DNA of 64,000 nt from Tiliqua scincoides (Eukaryota > Chordata > Lepidosauria > Squamata > Scincidae): contig NC_089822.1 of assembly GCF_035046505.1 (NCBI RefSeq), forward strand, positions 209,680,419-209,744,418, in the 5' to 3' direction. Made by a program: the position numbers and the translations under genes. The notes under the pieces are model-generated. The model was not told where the DNA came from, did no database searches, and worked only from the letters and a program-made list of their open reading frames with translations. This document shows, piece by piece, positions 47,201 through 59,200 of the stretch (positions within the stretch are counted from its first letter, which is position 1; each line of letters starts with the position of its first letter).

Positions 47201-50200
47201 CTGAAGCCCAACAGCTGCCTTGGGAATCATGTTATGAGAACATAAAAGGGTATCATCCTGTTATGTGAGAAAGACAGGATATAATTATTAATACAAATAA
47301 TTAGTAGTATTCTAATTATGAATTTATTTCAGGAAGAACATCAGGATGCATATGCACCTTAGGGGGGGCAACCATTTATGTTGTCCTGAGTTTGTTGGAG
47401 GAAGCAAAGGATAACAATCTAATAAATGACATTTTGAATGAGTTGGATTTTTTTTTCTTTTGGTTCTTTGCTCAAGTGTAAATATTTTAAAATATGTGTT
47501 GATATTTATGATGGCTTTTACCCTGGATGTTGTAATGTGACTTTATCCAGCCAGGTGAATATCATCTGCTTTGTGCCATTGTGAAGAATGATCATTTCAG
47601 GAGTTATATCAAGTTTTAAATTCAGTTGTATATTTAAAATTCCAAGTCTTCCAATATAGGCATTATGTGGCCTTGCATCATTACTGCTCTTTGGATCTCC
47701 TATTAGCTTCCCGTTGACAGTAATACCTACAATAAAGAACATTGTCAAAACAAAACGTGTGCTGGTGTCATATTAAAGTTGAACTGTGCCTCTCCCCCCA
47801 CCCCACCCCCACAAAAGAACACAATTGTCTTGTGAGAACGAAAAGGAGAAGAGGAAACCAGAAAGACATACCCCACCCCATTTTTACTTTTATGTTCTAC
47901 TACAGGTGGGACCTTGGTACTTTGGAGGGATCCATTCTTGTTCTCCTCGTGGATACAGAAAACAACAGATAACAAAATCTGTGGTTTCAGCACTTTAAAC
48001 CTTCTGAAGGTTACTGGAGCTGTGCTCGAGTTGCCTCTGGTGGACATTCTGAAGCCCGCAGTGGCCTCCACGAGCTTCAGAATGGTCCTCATTGGCAAAA
48101 AAAATGCCACTTCCGGTTTTGTTTGGGAAATGGGAAGTGACATTTTTATGCCTTTTAATGCATTCTGAGGCCCAGTGGGGCCAAGTCTGGCTCAACACAG
48201 GTCTAAGGGATTCATGGATATAAATCCATGAGCCAGATTCATGGATATAAAATCCATGGATACAGCCTCCACCTCTAATATGTAGGAAAATAATACTCTA
48301 AATCACCTTGAGCACCTCCCAACGGAGAAGAGAAAGGCAGAAGGAAGCAGTGAACAGGCCAATTGAGGCTAGTGGTGCCCATTAATGATGTCATTAATGA
48401 TGATAGCAGAGTACTGGCCAGCCATGGAGATAGCCAGCATGATCAAGCAAGCTAGCAGATTGGAGTGATAAAATGGGGATGGATGAGGAAGGCACCAGTA
48501 GGAGGGATAAACAGAAGAGGGGATACCCAGAAAGAAAGAGAGAGAGAAAAACTGGACTTTGTTTTGTGGGATGAAATTCTGGAATTCTTATGATGCGAAG
48601 TTACCCCCATGGAAAGAGGTAGTGGTAAAGCTAATCTAAGAAGTTCAATATACGCCTGGCTACTTAAAAATGAAAAAGAAAAGTGGTGCAGCAGAAGACC
48701 AGTTGGTCAGAAGACCTGTGTGGCAATGTAGGGTTGAGAAGGAAGAGATCCTGCCCTTACCTGAGGGTATTTACATGGCAGCACTGAAGGCAGGGGAAGG
48801 GGCTGTGGTGCCACTGGGCAGCATATTGCAGGCTCTACTGCCAGAATGCTGCTAGCAGTGCTCAGCATGGGCCATAATATCAATGGCATACACCTTGCTA
48901 GGTTCTGCTAGCCAGTCACAATTGGGTGGTGCTTCAATTCGCCATCACTCTGCTCAAAAATGGCTTAAAGTTTTAAGATGAAAGATACAGCCAGATTTCA
49001 TATGCCACAGTTAGCTCAAGAGTGCTTAAAGCAGGTGCCTTCATCTCTAGAAGAACAGGTTCCTTCATTACTTGCTTTTCCAGTTATAAATTGCTCTGCA
49101 CTGGCTCCAAAGCGGCAAAAACAAGAGGAACGAAAATAGTCTGACAGCAACAATTGAACAAATCAAGCAAATAATTTTTTCCAGTCCACATTTACCTCTG
49201 ATGTGTTCTGGGTTTTTCAGGAGAAAAATCTTACCTGTAGTTGGGTCTCTGATGAGATTTAACACTTTGCCTGGCTCTTCATAAATGTTAAAACAAAGAG
49301 CATCTTCTTTTTGGGGCACGGCTATAATGAAGTGAGGATCTCCATCAACTGCCAACAGAAGTTTACATTTAGATCATGTTAGAAAACATATATCGGAGGC
49401 TTGGGTTTGTGAGATCTGGATCAGACCCATGCCTCTGGCTTGTGATGGACGTTAGTCTGAAAACATAATGCTTACTATTGCATTTTAGAGCTAAATCTTT
49501 TGAACCATAGATTTCCTTCTCCTTTCCCCAATTATTCATAAACAAGTCAAAGCAACTCACCACTAGTATACATGTGGGATGTTGGTGTTACATGGTAAGA
49601 AGGTGGTGCTGCTGCAAATATATAGAAAGGATTTATTTTTTTTAAGTCAAGCTCAAGAAAAAATGAATGCCTACACATTTTATGAACACAATTAATGGTG
49701 AATTACCATCCTAAATTTAAATATGTGCTACATATTTTTGGTATTGGAACTAACATGGTTGGGTGGCTGGCTATGTAAACTCTTTTATGTAGGCCCTATG
49801 CAACTAGTAGCCTTTTTTATTTGTGGGATACTGCTGACTTCCTGAGGAAGCTACAGCCTAGATAGCTAGAGAATATTATCCAGGCAATCACTAACGTGGA
49901 GTCTACAGACCAATGCAAAAATGACCTACATTTACAAGTCATTATGAATATTGTTTCTGATGATATTACAGTACTTTTGGTCTTCAAGCTTTGCCACACT
50001 GTTCTCACCCTCAATTATGTCATATTCAACAACCAAGCACATCTTCAAGGGCTCATATACCATTTCAACCTCAAACATGATACAGAATGCCTTGTGAAGT
50101 CAGCCCCAGAAACTCCTAAGAGACTGAGGGCCAAATTCTATCCAATTTTGCAGTGCCGATGGTGCAGTGCCAATGGAGCGTGCACTGCATCCTATGGTGG

Positions 50201-53200
50201 GGAAACAGTCACAGAGCCCTCCTTGAAGTATGGGAACATTTGCCCCCTTACCTTTGGGCTGCATTGCTGTTGCATCGGTGCTGGAACATTGGATAGGATT
50301 GGGCCCTGAAATGTTATCCAATGAGTTTCTGAACTCTACCATTTTTATGTTATATTGGTACTCATTTATTCTCTTACCTATAGACTGATCTGGGACCATA
50401 AGAGCCCATTCCCTGACTGTAGTTCCTGACCATGAAGATGAGGATGGATACACATATTTCAACACTGCTTTTCAAGAGAAAAGTTTGCAATGCAATGTGC
50501 ATAGCCAAAAGAATGAAAAGGTGATTGGATCCCTGTTGCAAAGGGGTTCACAACTGAAACTATTTTTTTTTTTTAAAAGACAAAAGTACACCAGCAAACA
50601 CCAGGAAAAGACACTAGGATGGAATGAGTAGGGATATTGCTCTCCTCTTGCAAAAAATACCACTTTAAAAAGTGCAAATCTGTGGAGACAGGCAGCCCGA
50701 TCTTATGCTGCTCTGGCGCCACACAGTACAGCTATGCTGAAATAGCCACTACTGTATCCTGCAGGACCAGGGCAGCTGCCGGAGAATTCCTCAAGGTAAG
50801 GCAGTGTTATTCACACTGTGCGGCGCGGCTCTTTAGGGAGGCGCCAGGAACTGAAAGGGGAGGCGCGGGATGACCTCTCGCAGCAATATAGCCACACCCC
50901 TGGGCAGAATACGAGCCCACCTTCTGCCCATGGTCTGTGCTTTTTTTTAAAGCAGAAGAAATGGGAGTTGCTCTGCTGCGAGAGTGGCTGCTGCCACCCC
51001 GCCCTCTTCTCCCTCCACGCTGAGGCTGCTGCCTTCTGTGTTCCCTGCATGTTGTTTGCAAAGCTCTTCGACTCCAACCCCCATCTGGCAAGTACCAAGC
51101 ATGCTCAGCTTGCAGTCCTTAACCCTCGCTGATCCTTGTCTGGTTGGTTCCTACTTCCCAGCCTGGGATCACTTCTTATCAAAGTGAAGTCTCTCTTTTC
51201 AACCCCCTCCCTCTTCCACTCCCCCCTTTCGATCTCCAAACCTTCCCACTTTCCTCGCCCTCCCCAAATAAAATGCTTCCCATTTTACCAGTCCTCAGGA
51301 CTCTTAAAGTTGCTTCCATGCAGTTGGCAAAAGGGGGGGGGGGGAAGCACACACTTTACTTGGCCAGGAGCAGAAAAAGGGTACTGTTTTTAAAGTGATT
51401 TAAAAATCTTGTTGTTTGACTGAAGAGGAAAGGCTGTATTTTTAAAGTGATGAATCTTGCTATGTGAAGGGAATACTTATCAGCCATTGATGAAGTGATT
51501 GCCAGCCCAATCCTATCCACACTTTCCTGGGAGTAAGCCCCATTGACTCTAATGGGACTTACTTCTGAGTAGACATGCATAGGCTTGAGCTGTGCATCTC
51601 CTGGTATAGGAGACAAATCAACTTCCTAACCAAACCCTTATCAGCTCTGATATATTTTCATGGTCTATTTTTGTTTTCCCCACCAGCTGCTGGAAAAAAT
51701 TTAATTTCATTAAATTAATAAAGGGTTCAATTCTATCCAAGAAGAATGGGAGAAATGACTAGTTGGATTGGGGTCCACAGGGGTGTGTGTGTGTGTGTGT
51801 GTGTGTGTAATGTTGGTCAGACTGGTTGTTCACAAATTGATAAAACAATTCTATTGGTACGCTTACAAAGTTTTAAAAAATGAGTCCTCCTGGACCAGAC
51901 AAAACCTGCCTACCACAGCATCTTGTCTCCAACAGTGATCAGCAGCTGATCATTTATAAAGTATGTATTTTGCTGTGTATTAGTAATATATTTTTAAGAT
52001 CTGCATTTAATTAATGATATGATTAATATAATTAATATTAACATAGTTACTATATATTTAATATTATAATATTATATTTAATATATTTAATATAGTTAAT
52101 ATTTCTGGCCACTTCCTGTTTAATGATGTCACTTCCAGCCCTCAGGAACATGATGGGGAGTCATGGCCAACAGCCACCGGGGTCAAGGCAGCCACTGGCC
52201 GGAAAAGTTTGAGTACCACTGAGGTAAGGGAACATTGGATCCCTTACCCCATGCAGAATTCCTGTGACCCCAATGGCTCTACTTGGATCTGCACAAGCTC
52301 CTGAGGTCTGTGTTGGGAGATGCAGCTTGGAAGAGCGGATAGGATTTGACTGCAGACTCTGTCACCATCCCTGCACCCCTCCCAGACCCTATCTGCCCTC
52401 CAGCCCTCACTCCCTTCAGCCAGTTTTGCCTCCTTCCCCTCTTTTCCAGTGGCTGTTGTTGGTCTCTCTCTCTCTCTCTCTTTAGATTGTGAGCCCTGTG
52501 AGGCAGGAAACCATTTATTCATTAATTTTACTATGCAATCTACTTTGTGAACTATTCCTGTTGAAAAGTGGTGTACAAATATGCTTAATAATAATATTAC
52601 AGTAAGTAATTATTTATATTTGATTTTTTACAATTATTATTGATTAGCATACATGAAAAGACACAGACAAATATTTTCACCTAGTCTGTTTTTAACAAAC
52701 TAAATTAATATAGGTTCTCAAATGTTCAGAAATTCAGAATTGAAACTTACGTAGCCGAGAAGCAAAATGTGTTTCTGAAAATGGAGGAAATAAATCAAAT
52801 TATTTCTGGTGAATATGAAAAACGGCTCTCTTAATGTTCCTGCTTTTGTCACTGTGTGCTCTTTGGGCTTCTCCCTCTGGTATCAAAATGTTTACAATCC
52901 TGCAACAGGGGATAAGCCCTCCGTATCCACTATTCAAAAGACTCTCCTAAGCTATGTAACATCTTTAAATAGCATCTCTTCTAGTTCTTCATCACAGGGC
53001 ACTCCCACTGTGAATTGCTCAAGGAATACTTGTGTTAACAGAATGTGATTTTCTTTCCATCATCACAAAGCATCCAACACAAATGTCTGTCCAGCTCACA
53101 TGGGCAGCTGCTGCATTTACATGTCTTGCTGCATGAAGTTTTTCGCCACTGGGAGTGATTTTCAGCAGCCTCCACTTGGAACCCGGTTGATATGCATGGG

Positions 53201-56200
53201 TTCACAGACACTTTGCCAACAGTCTGAGGCTAAGAGGCAAAGAAGGAAGGCCCATAGCCAGGGAGACAGACCAGGGACAGACTGCACTTGCTCCCGGTGT
53301 GGAAGGGATTGTCACTCCCGGATTGGCCTTTTCAGCCACACTAGACGCTGTGCCAGAACCACCTTTCAGAGCGCGATACCATAGTCTTTCGAGACTGAAG
53401 GTTGCCAATACAAACATACCAGCTAAAATGATCATTAAAATCCAGCTTACCTTCAGCTGTTTTCAATGATGGGTAAAAACATAGGAAAAGAAAACATAGA
53501 AATTTAGAAAAATCAATTCTGACATAAGGTCCTTTTTAAACAACAACAATGGAACATTCCCAACATGGTATCTTCTGATCGGCTCAACAGTTCAGGTACA
53601 AAACTTTAGGTAGTATTGTGAAATGATTATTTCTAAGGCTACATATGGGATAAAGAAAAGAAATGGTACCAGTTAAAATGACTTTCATTGTGAGACAAGA
53701 TATCATACACATCAGATCTGCTACCTCAACTGGCATGGAACTATGCCAGGGTAATAAGATACAATGGAGTACAGAGCGCCTATACCTTTAACCACTGTTG
53801 AGAAGAGGACATTTTGGCAGGTGCAGCTCAACAAGGAAGGGTTTAAAAAGCCACACCTGCCAAAATCTTCTCTTCTATACAAATGGTTAAAGGTATAGGC
53901 ACTTTGTCCTCCATTGTATCTGGTCACCCTGAACCACCCCCTGCTAGCACACCTCTCAGTATTTCCCCCCCTTTTTAAAAATTCATGCACATGCTAGCAA
54001 GCACACCTTGCCACTACTGCTACCTCCTCTCCCCACTGTCATTTTCAGGAAGCAGTCAGTCAGGAAGGAGAGAGGAGCACAGCAGAACAAACCCAGAGCC
54101 CTCGTTACTCCTCCTCACATGTATGTTTCCCCATCCATTTCCTCCTGCTGCTGTTTGATACCAGCTGGCCAGGTTCAATGAATCAGGCTGAGTGGAGCAT
54201 GCTTGGCATGGAAGAGGACTCTGCTCCCAGTATGATCCAGGCAGTGGACAGACACAAAGTTAAGAAAGTGGAGGAGTGGGGAAGCTCCACTTCGTTGTCC
54301 TTATCTGCTTGGCCTTCATGCTGGGCAGGCAAGAAGGAACAGGAGCCACTGCTGGCCCTAACAAGAGGCAACTCAAGGTAGCTTTCATTAGTGGCATACA
54401 GCAGAGAAGGGCAAGCTGGTTGAAGATTCAGGTTACCCTTTGAGTCTTCTGCTGCCTCCCTCCAACCCACTGCAGGTGCAATATGCATTGATCTGCTTCC
54501 TGCTCACGGGCAGCCCAATCCAGAGCGCCCAGTCTTGGCGGCTCCGAGGAGGTCTCCCACCAAATCCTGCTACAGCAGGAGGCACCTCAGGAGAACGGGA
54601 CGTTTGTCCCCTTCCCCTGAGTAAGGGAAGCAGCCCCGTAATGGGGCTACACTCTTTAGTGCCGACCAGAAGGTCGGCATGAAAGTAAAGACACTCGTGC
54701 AGGTGAGCAGCCCTGCACGAGCGCCCTGGATCCTGCGGAGCACAGCTCCGCGGATTCGCCTCTCTCCCTCCCCCAACACGCCTCCCACCCACTCCCTCCA
54801 ACCTCCCCCCTCCCCAGAACGCCTCACCCACGCCCCTGTCCACGCCCCTGCCTCCCGTTCTGCAGTCCGGGAGACTGCCAAGAAGTGGAACCTGGGCCAC
54901 CGCCTGGCTAGTGCTGGGCTAGCACTGGCGGGAGCCTGGCAGTGAGGCCCGCAAACGTGCCTTATGGCATGTTTGCACCCAACAACAGGATTGGGCACTA
55001 ACAACCCAATCCTATCCACACTTTCCTGGAAGTAAGCCCCATTGACTCTAATGGGACTTACTTCTGAGTAGACCTGCATAGGATTGGGCTCTAGGTCTGC
55101 TTCCTTTTACTGTGCTCCTCATGTGGTTTTCCCAAACCTGGAAATCCTGGACTTCTGGGTCAGCGAAAACTATCTGAGGAGCACAATAATGAGCTTCCCC
55201 AGCACACCACAGTATAGGCAGCAGTGGCAGCGATTGGCAGCAACCCAAGCCACACCACCCTTGCTGGGAGCAATCAGGTTTCAACTGCTCAAGGAATCAA
55301 GGGATCAGAACAGGATTGCCCTGCTGCTGCTTCCTATAGCAACATGGCTCAATTGCTTGGGGGAGCAGCACTGGGGGAAACAGTGGGTTGCCACTGCCTC
55401 AGTTCTCCTCTTGCTTGCTTACAGCAAGCTTGCTTTCAGCAAGCAAGAAGTGGATTGGAGTGCCATTGAAACAGCTGGCTGAGAGGCAGGCTGGAAGGGG
55501 TGGCATGTAGATGCAGAGCGCAGAGCACCTCTCATTAGTTTGCCTCTTCCTCCAGTCCCTTTCTCAAAGCAGGCGCTTCAATCAGCCTCACTGTTGGGCC
55601 AGCCTTGGTGCAGATACAGTGCTTTCTTCATCCCACAATATCAGGTAGCTCTTAGTTACTCAACCAGAATGGATCTGTTTTATGTACATGTAGCTGTCCT
55701 GAGCAATAAAGGAAATCATGCCACACAATCACCAGCTGCTTAATAAAACTAAATCACCAAATGTCCTAAGTTCAGACATGTGTCACAGGGCCAACCTGTT
55801 CCAAGCAAGCTATGGAGACAGACCTTCCATACCTGCTGCCTGCATGATACTGCTAATTAGGTCTACACTCCATTCATGTGCCAGTGTCATTCTGACTTTT
55901 CTGTTCTGAATATTGGCAGAAATGGGATTATGGATCTTTTCCACTACCAGTTAACAGGCAGCAGACTAGGACAGAGGGAAGTTAAAACATATTTTCAAAG
56001 TGGTATACAGGTAACTGGAAAATAAAACTGGAAATAAAACTGGAAAAATCTTGCAATTTTATCTAAAACATATTTTAATAGTGAATGAAATATATACATG
56101 ATGCACAGTATGTTTCAAACATTCACTTATGAATGCATCAGATAAACAGGGGATGAGATGAAATAACCATCCCCCTTGTAAAATATGTATCTTTACCTTC

Positions 56201-59200
56201 TAGAGGTTTGTCAGCAAGTGCCATCTTGTCTGCATTATCTTCTGGCTTTGTGACCACCATGGATGTCAAAGGAGTCACAAATTTATATTTAAGAGACATT
56301 TCCAGGGCTTGAGCAGTAAGGTTTGTTCTTTCATCTCCTTTGGCTACATTACTGAATGAAAGAATATCACCAAATAAATGACCAGCCACAAGATGTTTTT
56401 ATAGGCGTTAGCACAGATGGTTAGGTTATAAAAAGATAAGACAAATGTAAAGGAGTATTATTTGCCATAATAGGTATTTGCTAGGAATGAAATTTCCACA
56501 TTAAAAGTCAAATATAATCCTATCCACATCTCTACCCCATCACCAAATGCTGGAATCAAAAAGAAGGGAATGGTTCTGTCACCATTATGTCCTGATTGCA
56601 ATTGCGGCACCAGAAAAGCAAAAGCAACGAGGGGCACAGAATGGGCACAGTATTCCACATGTTAGTGTATTTCATACTACCATTCACACCCTGAACATAA
56701 ACCAAGGCACACCTGTGAGGAAATTCTCCCCTTTCCCCTACACACCCACCCACGCACGTGAAAAGTGTCTTTTCTTAAGGCGTCATAGGGACCTGAGAAA
56801 TGGGGGGGGCACGACATCAGGAGCGTGTGTTTTTGTAAAGGCTGCTGGCCTCTCCTTTGGTGAGGACTATGCTGATTGTGAGCATTTAGGACTGAGGTAT
56901 TCAATCTGTGCGTCCCGGCTCCCTAGGGAGGCGTGGCTAGCTGCCAGGACTGTAGCTGGGGGAGAGGTGGCCGTAGCTGCTCAGCTCAGTTCAGCTACAT
57001 GTGCTGCCTCCTAACTTGCTGCTTTTCTGCGGCTGTGAACAAGGTGGGTGGGGCGTGTGAAACATGCTGGGGGAGGTGGGAGAGAAGGCTGGCTGGCTGG
57101 GCATTGGCAGAGGTGCTGCATCTCATCAGCACAAGGCGCCCTCCTGGCAGGCTTCAAACTGGGAGGGAAGAGTAAGCACAGGCAGTGCAGTGCTTTCCTC
57201 CGCTTGGGAAGGAGGGAGCCCAGTCTTCTCTTAGTGTCCAGATGCCCCAGCCTGCATCCCTCCATCTTGCCTGGGAGGAATAGGGGTGGCATCTGCATTT
57301 TGGGCTGTATGTGTGTGAGCAGCCCCCATCTACTTCAGGGGTGAGTTGTAATCTTGCTTGGTGTGGCTGCAATCCTATATACACTTTCCTGGGAGCAAGC
57401 CCCATTGACTAAAATGGGACTTACTTATGAGTAGACTTTCATAGGCTTGGGGTCTGTCAGCCCAATCTTGAGCTACCTGGCACTGCGGGACCCGGTGGCT
57501 CCACAAAGGGCTCCCGCTGGATCCAGAGCCTCCCGCGCTACCGCGGGAGGCTCCTCGGGAGAAGGGGATGTTTGTCCCCTTCCTCCGAGTAAGGGAAGCA
57601 GTCCTGCAATGGGACTACTCACTTTAGCGGCGACTATTTGGTCACAACTAAAGTGAAGGCGAATGTGTAGGGCAAGCAGCCCTGCCCAAGCACCCTGGAG
57701 CCTTAGAGAGTCTCCAGTACATTCGCCTACAACTGTACAATACTAAGGAAAATCAGTAATGGTGGGCAAACTGTCTTTCAGGAAATCTTTTAAAATCAGT
57801 TTTGATCTTCTTACTGAGGCACTTCTAATGAACTTCTGTGGTATGCCACAGTTCTACAGCATATAGATTGGAGACCACCGCTGTGGATTACTGAGGTCAT
57901 TAGATATGAGATGGGTGTAGCGATTCGTCCTAATAAAATGTAAATTGTTAACTGATTAATTGGAGGAGCTAGATTAGGATTTCACATTAGTTGTATGGGG
58001 AAACACAAGGATCATTTCATGGTAATTTGCAAAATGTGAAAGCAGGAGTCCCATGGAAAAAATGGGACCCTTATTCAATTTAATATGGGATACTTCTCCA
58101 CAGTTTTTCTAACCTTATTGTTCATTGCATTAGAATACATCATTTGTTACCGTTTTTCCAGTAGTTGTTGAATGGTAAGATAAACCCAGAGTCTCTCAAT
58201 AAAATCACCAAATATGTAGTCCTCATCTATTAGAGCTGTAGCTGTTTCTTTCGCATCTCCTTGGTCAAAGAAAGTCAGGTCATCATCGGCCTGTTAGGAA
58301 TTAGAAACTTCCCTTAATAAGTTTTGATTTAGACCTCGTACAATAGTTTATCAATACAGTGTTGCTGAAGTGAGAGAGTAGCAGGGCTTTAGGACTTGCA
58401 GCCCAATCCTGCTGCCTGTTCTCCTGGGTCTGCTGCAGAGCCAAAACGGCTGCCACAGCATCCTGTATGCTGGTGACTCCTTGGGGGAAGGGGACTTTCA
58501 TCCCCTTCCCCTGGGTAAGGGAAGTAGTCCCGCAATGGGGCTACTCAATTCTGTGGCAACCCTTGGGCTGCCGTAGAATTAAGAGCCTCCATGTCAGGTT
58601 GCACAGCCTGACACGGAACTCAGGATCTGGTGGAGCTCAGCTCCACCAGTCTCACCTCCTTTATGCCCCACTCCCTCCCCCCCGGCACACCGCCTCCCCA
58701 CCCTATGAAATGGGAACTTTGAAATGTCAAGTTGGTGAACATACCCAGTACAAGTCAATTACATTTGTTCTCAAACATTTCACTAAACAAAGTAAATGTA
58801 CACAACAAGTAGAAGTTAGGTGCTTACCCCATGAGCTTTCACTTCTGCCATAATACTGTTGATGTCATTGTCTGTAAGACGTCCAGCCACAACAATTTCG
58901 GAACCATCATAATAGTGCTTAAAACTATTTTGAGTCAGTTCAGTGACAGCATTTTCAGGGTACTTTAACTCTATTTCTGTAAGTAAAGGATTGGCCACTT
59001 CATCATAAAAGCCCTAGAAAGGAAACCATCAGAACAAGTCTTCAATGCTTAAAACCAGTGACAACTCCAGGTTTCCATAGGCCCTGGAACATCATTGCGC
59101 CCTCTTTGCTCCCACCCCTTCCGCACTTCCCTTCTTCTAACCAGGGCCTCTGACAGGAATTTTATTAGGGGGTACAAAGTTTCTTTGGGGCCCCTTCCTA

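Larger units (their letters stand above)
50802..52221. mobile_element. 1.4-kb hAT-type element, perfect 8-bp duplication
   Basis: Starts CAGTGTTATTCACACTGTG and ends with the inverse of CAGTGGTACTCAAACTTTT. AGGTAAGG flanks both sides (50794-50801 and 52222-52229). It contains a further MITE at 51503-51592 and a GT tract. No transposase frame seen. Confidence 0.85.
50692..52345. mobile_element. CCAATCC-family MITE split by a hAT
   Basis: The left part (CAGCCCGATCTTATGCTG to TCAAGGTAAG) and the right part (GGGAACATTGGATCCCTTAC onward) rejoin as one element if 50802-52221 and one target copy are removed. The right bound is approximate. Confidence 0.6.
56890..57886. mobile_element. Probable hAT element carrying two nested MITEs
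   Basis: Left end GAGGTATTCAATCTGTGCG and right end GATTGGAGACCACCGCTG look like inverted hAT termini. The elements at 57366-57453 and 57458-57735 lie inside. No target duplication read. Confidence 0.5.

Noticed and set aside
54178-54381. Short open frame ([13 protein letters not shown]...) as a gene
   Set aside because: No splice context or family match, and it lies in an intron of gene B on the other strand.
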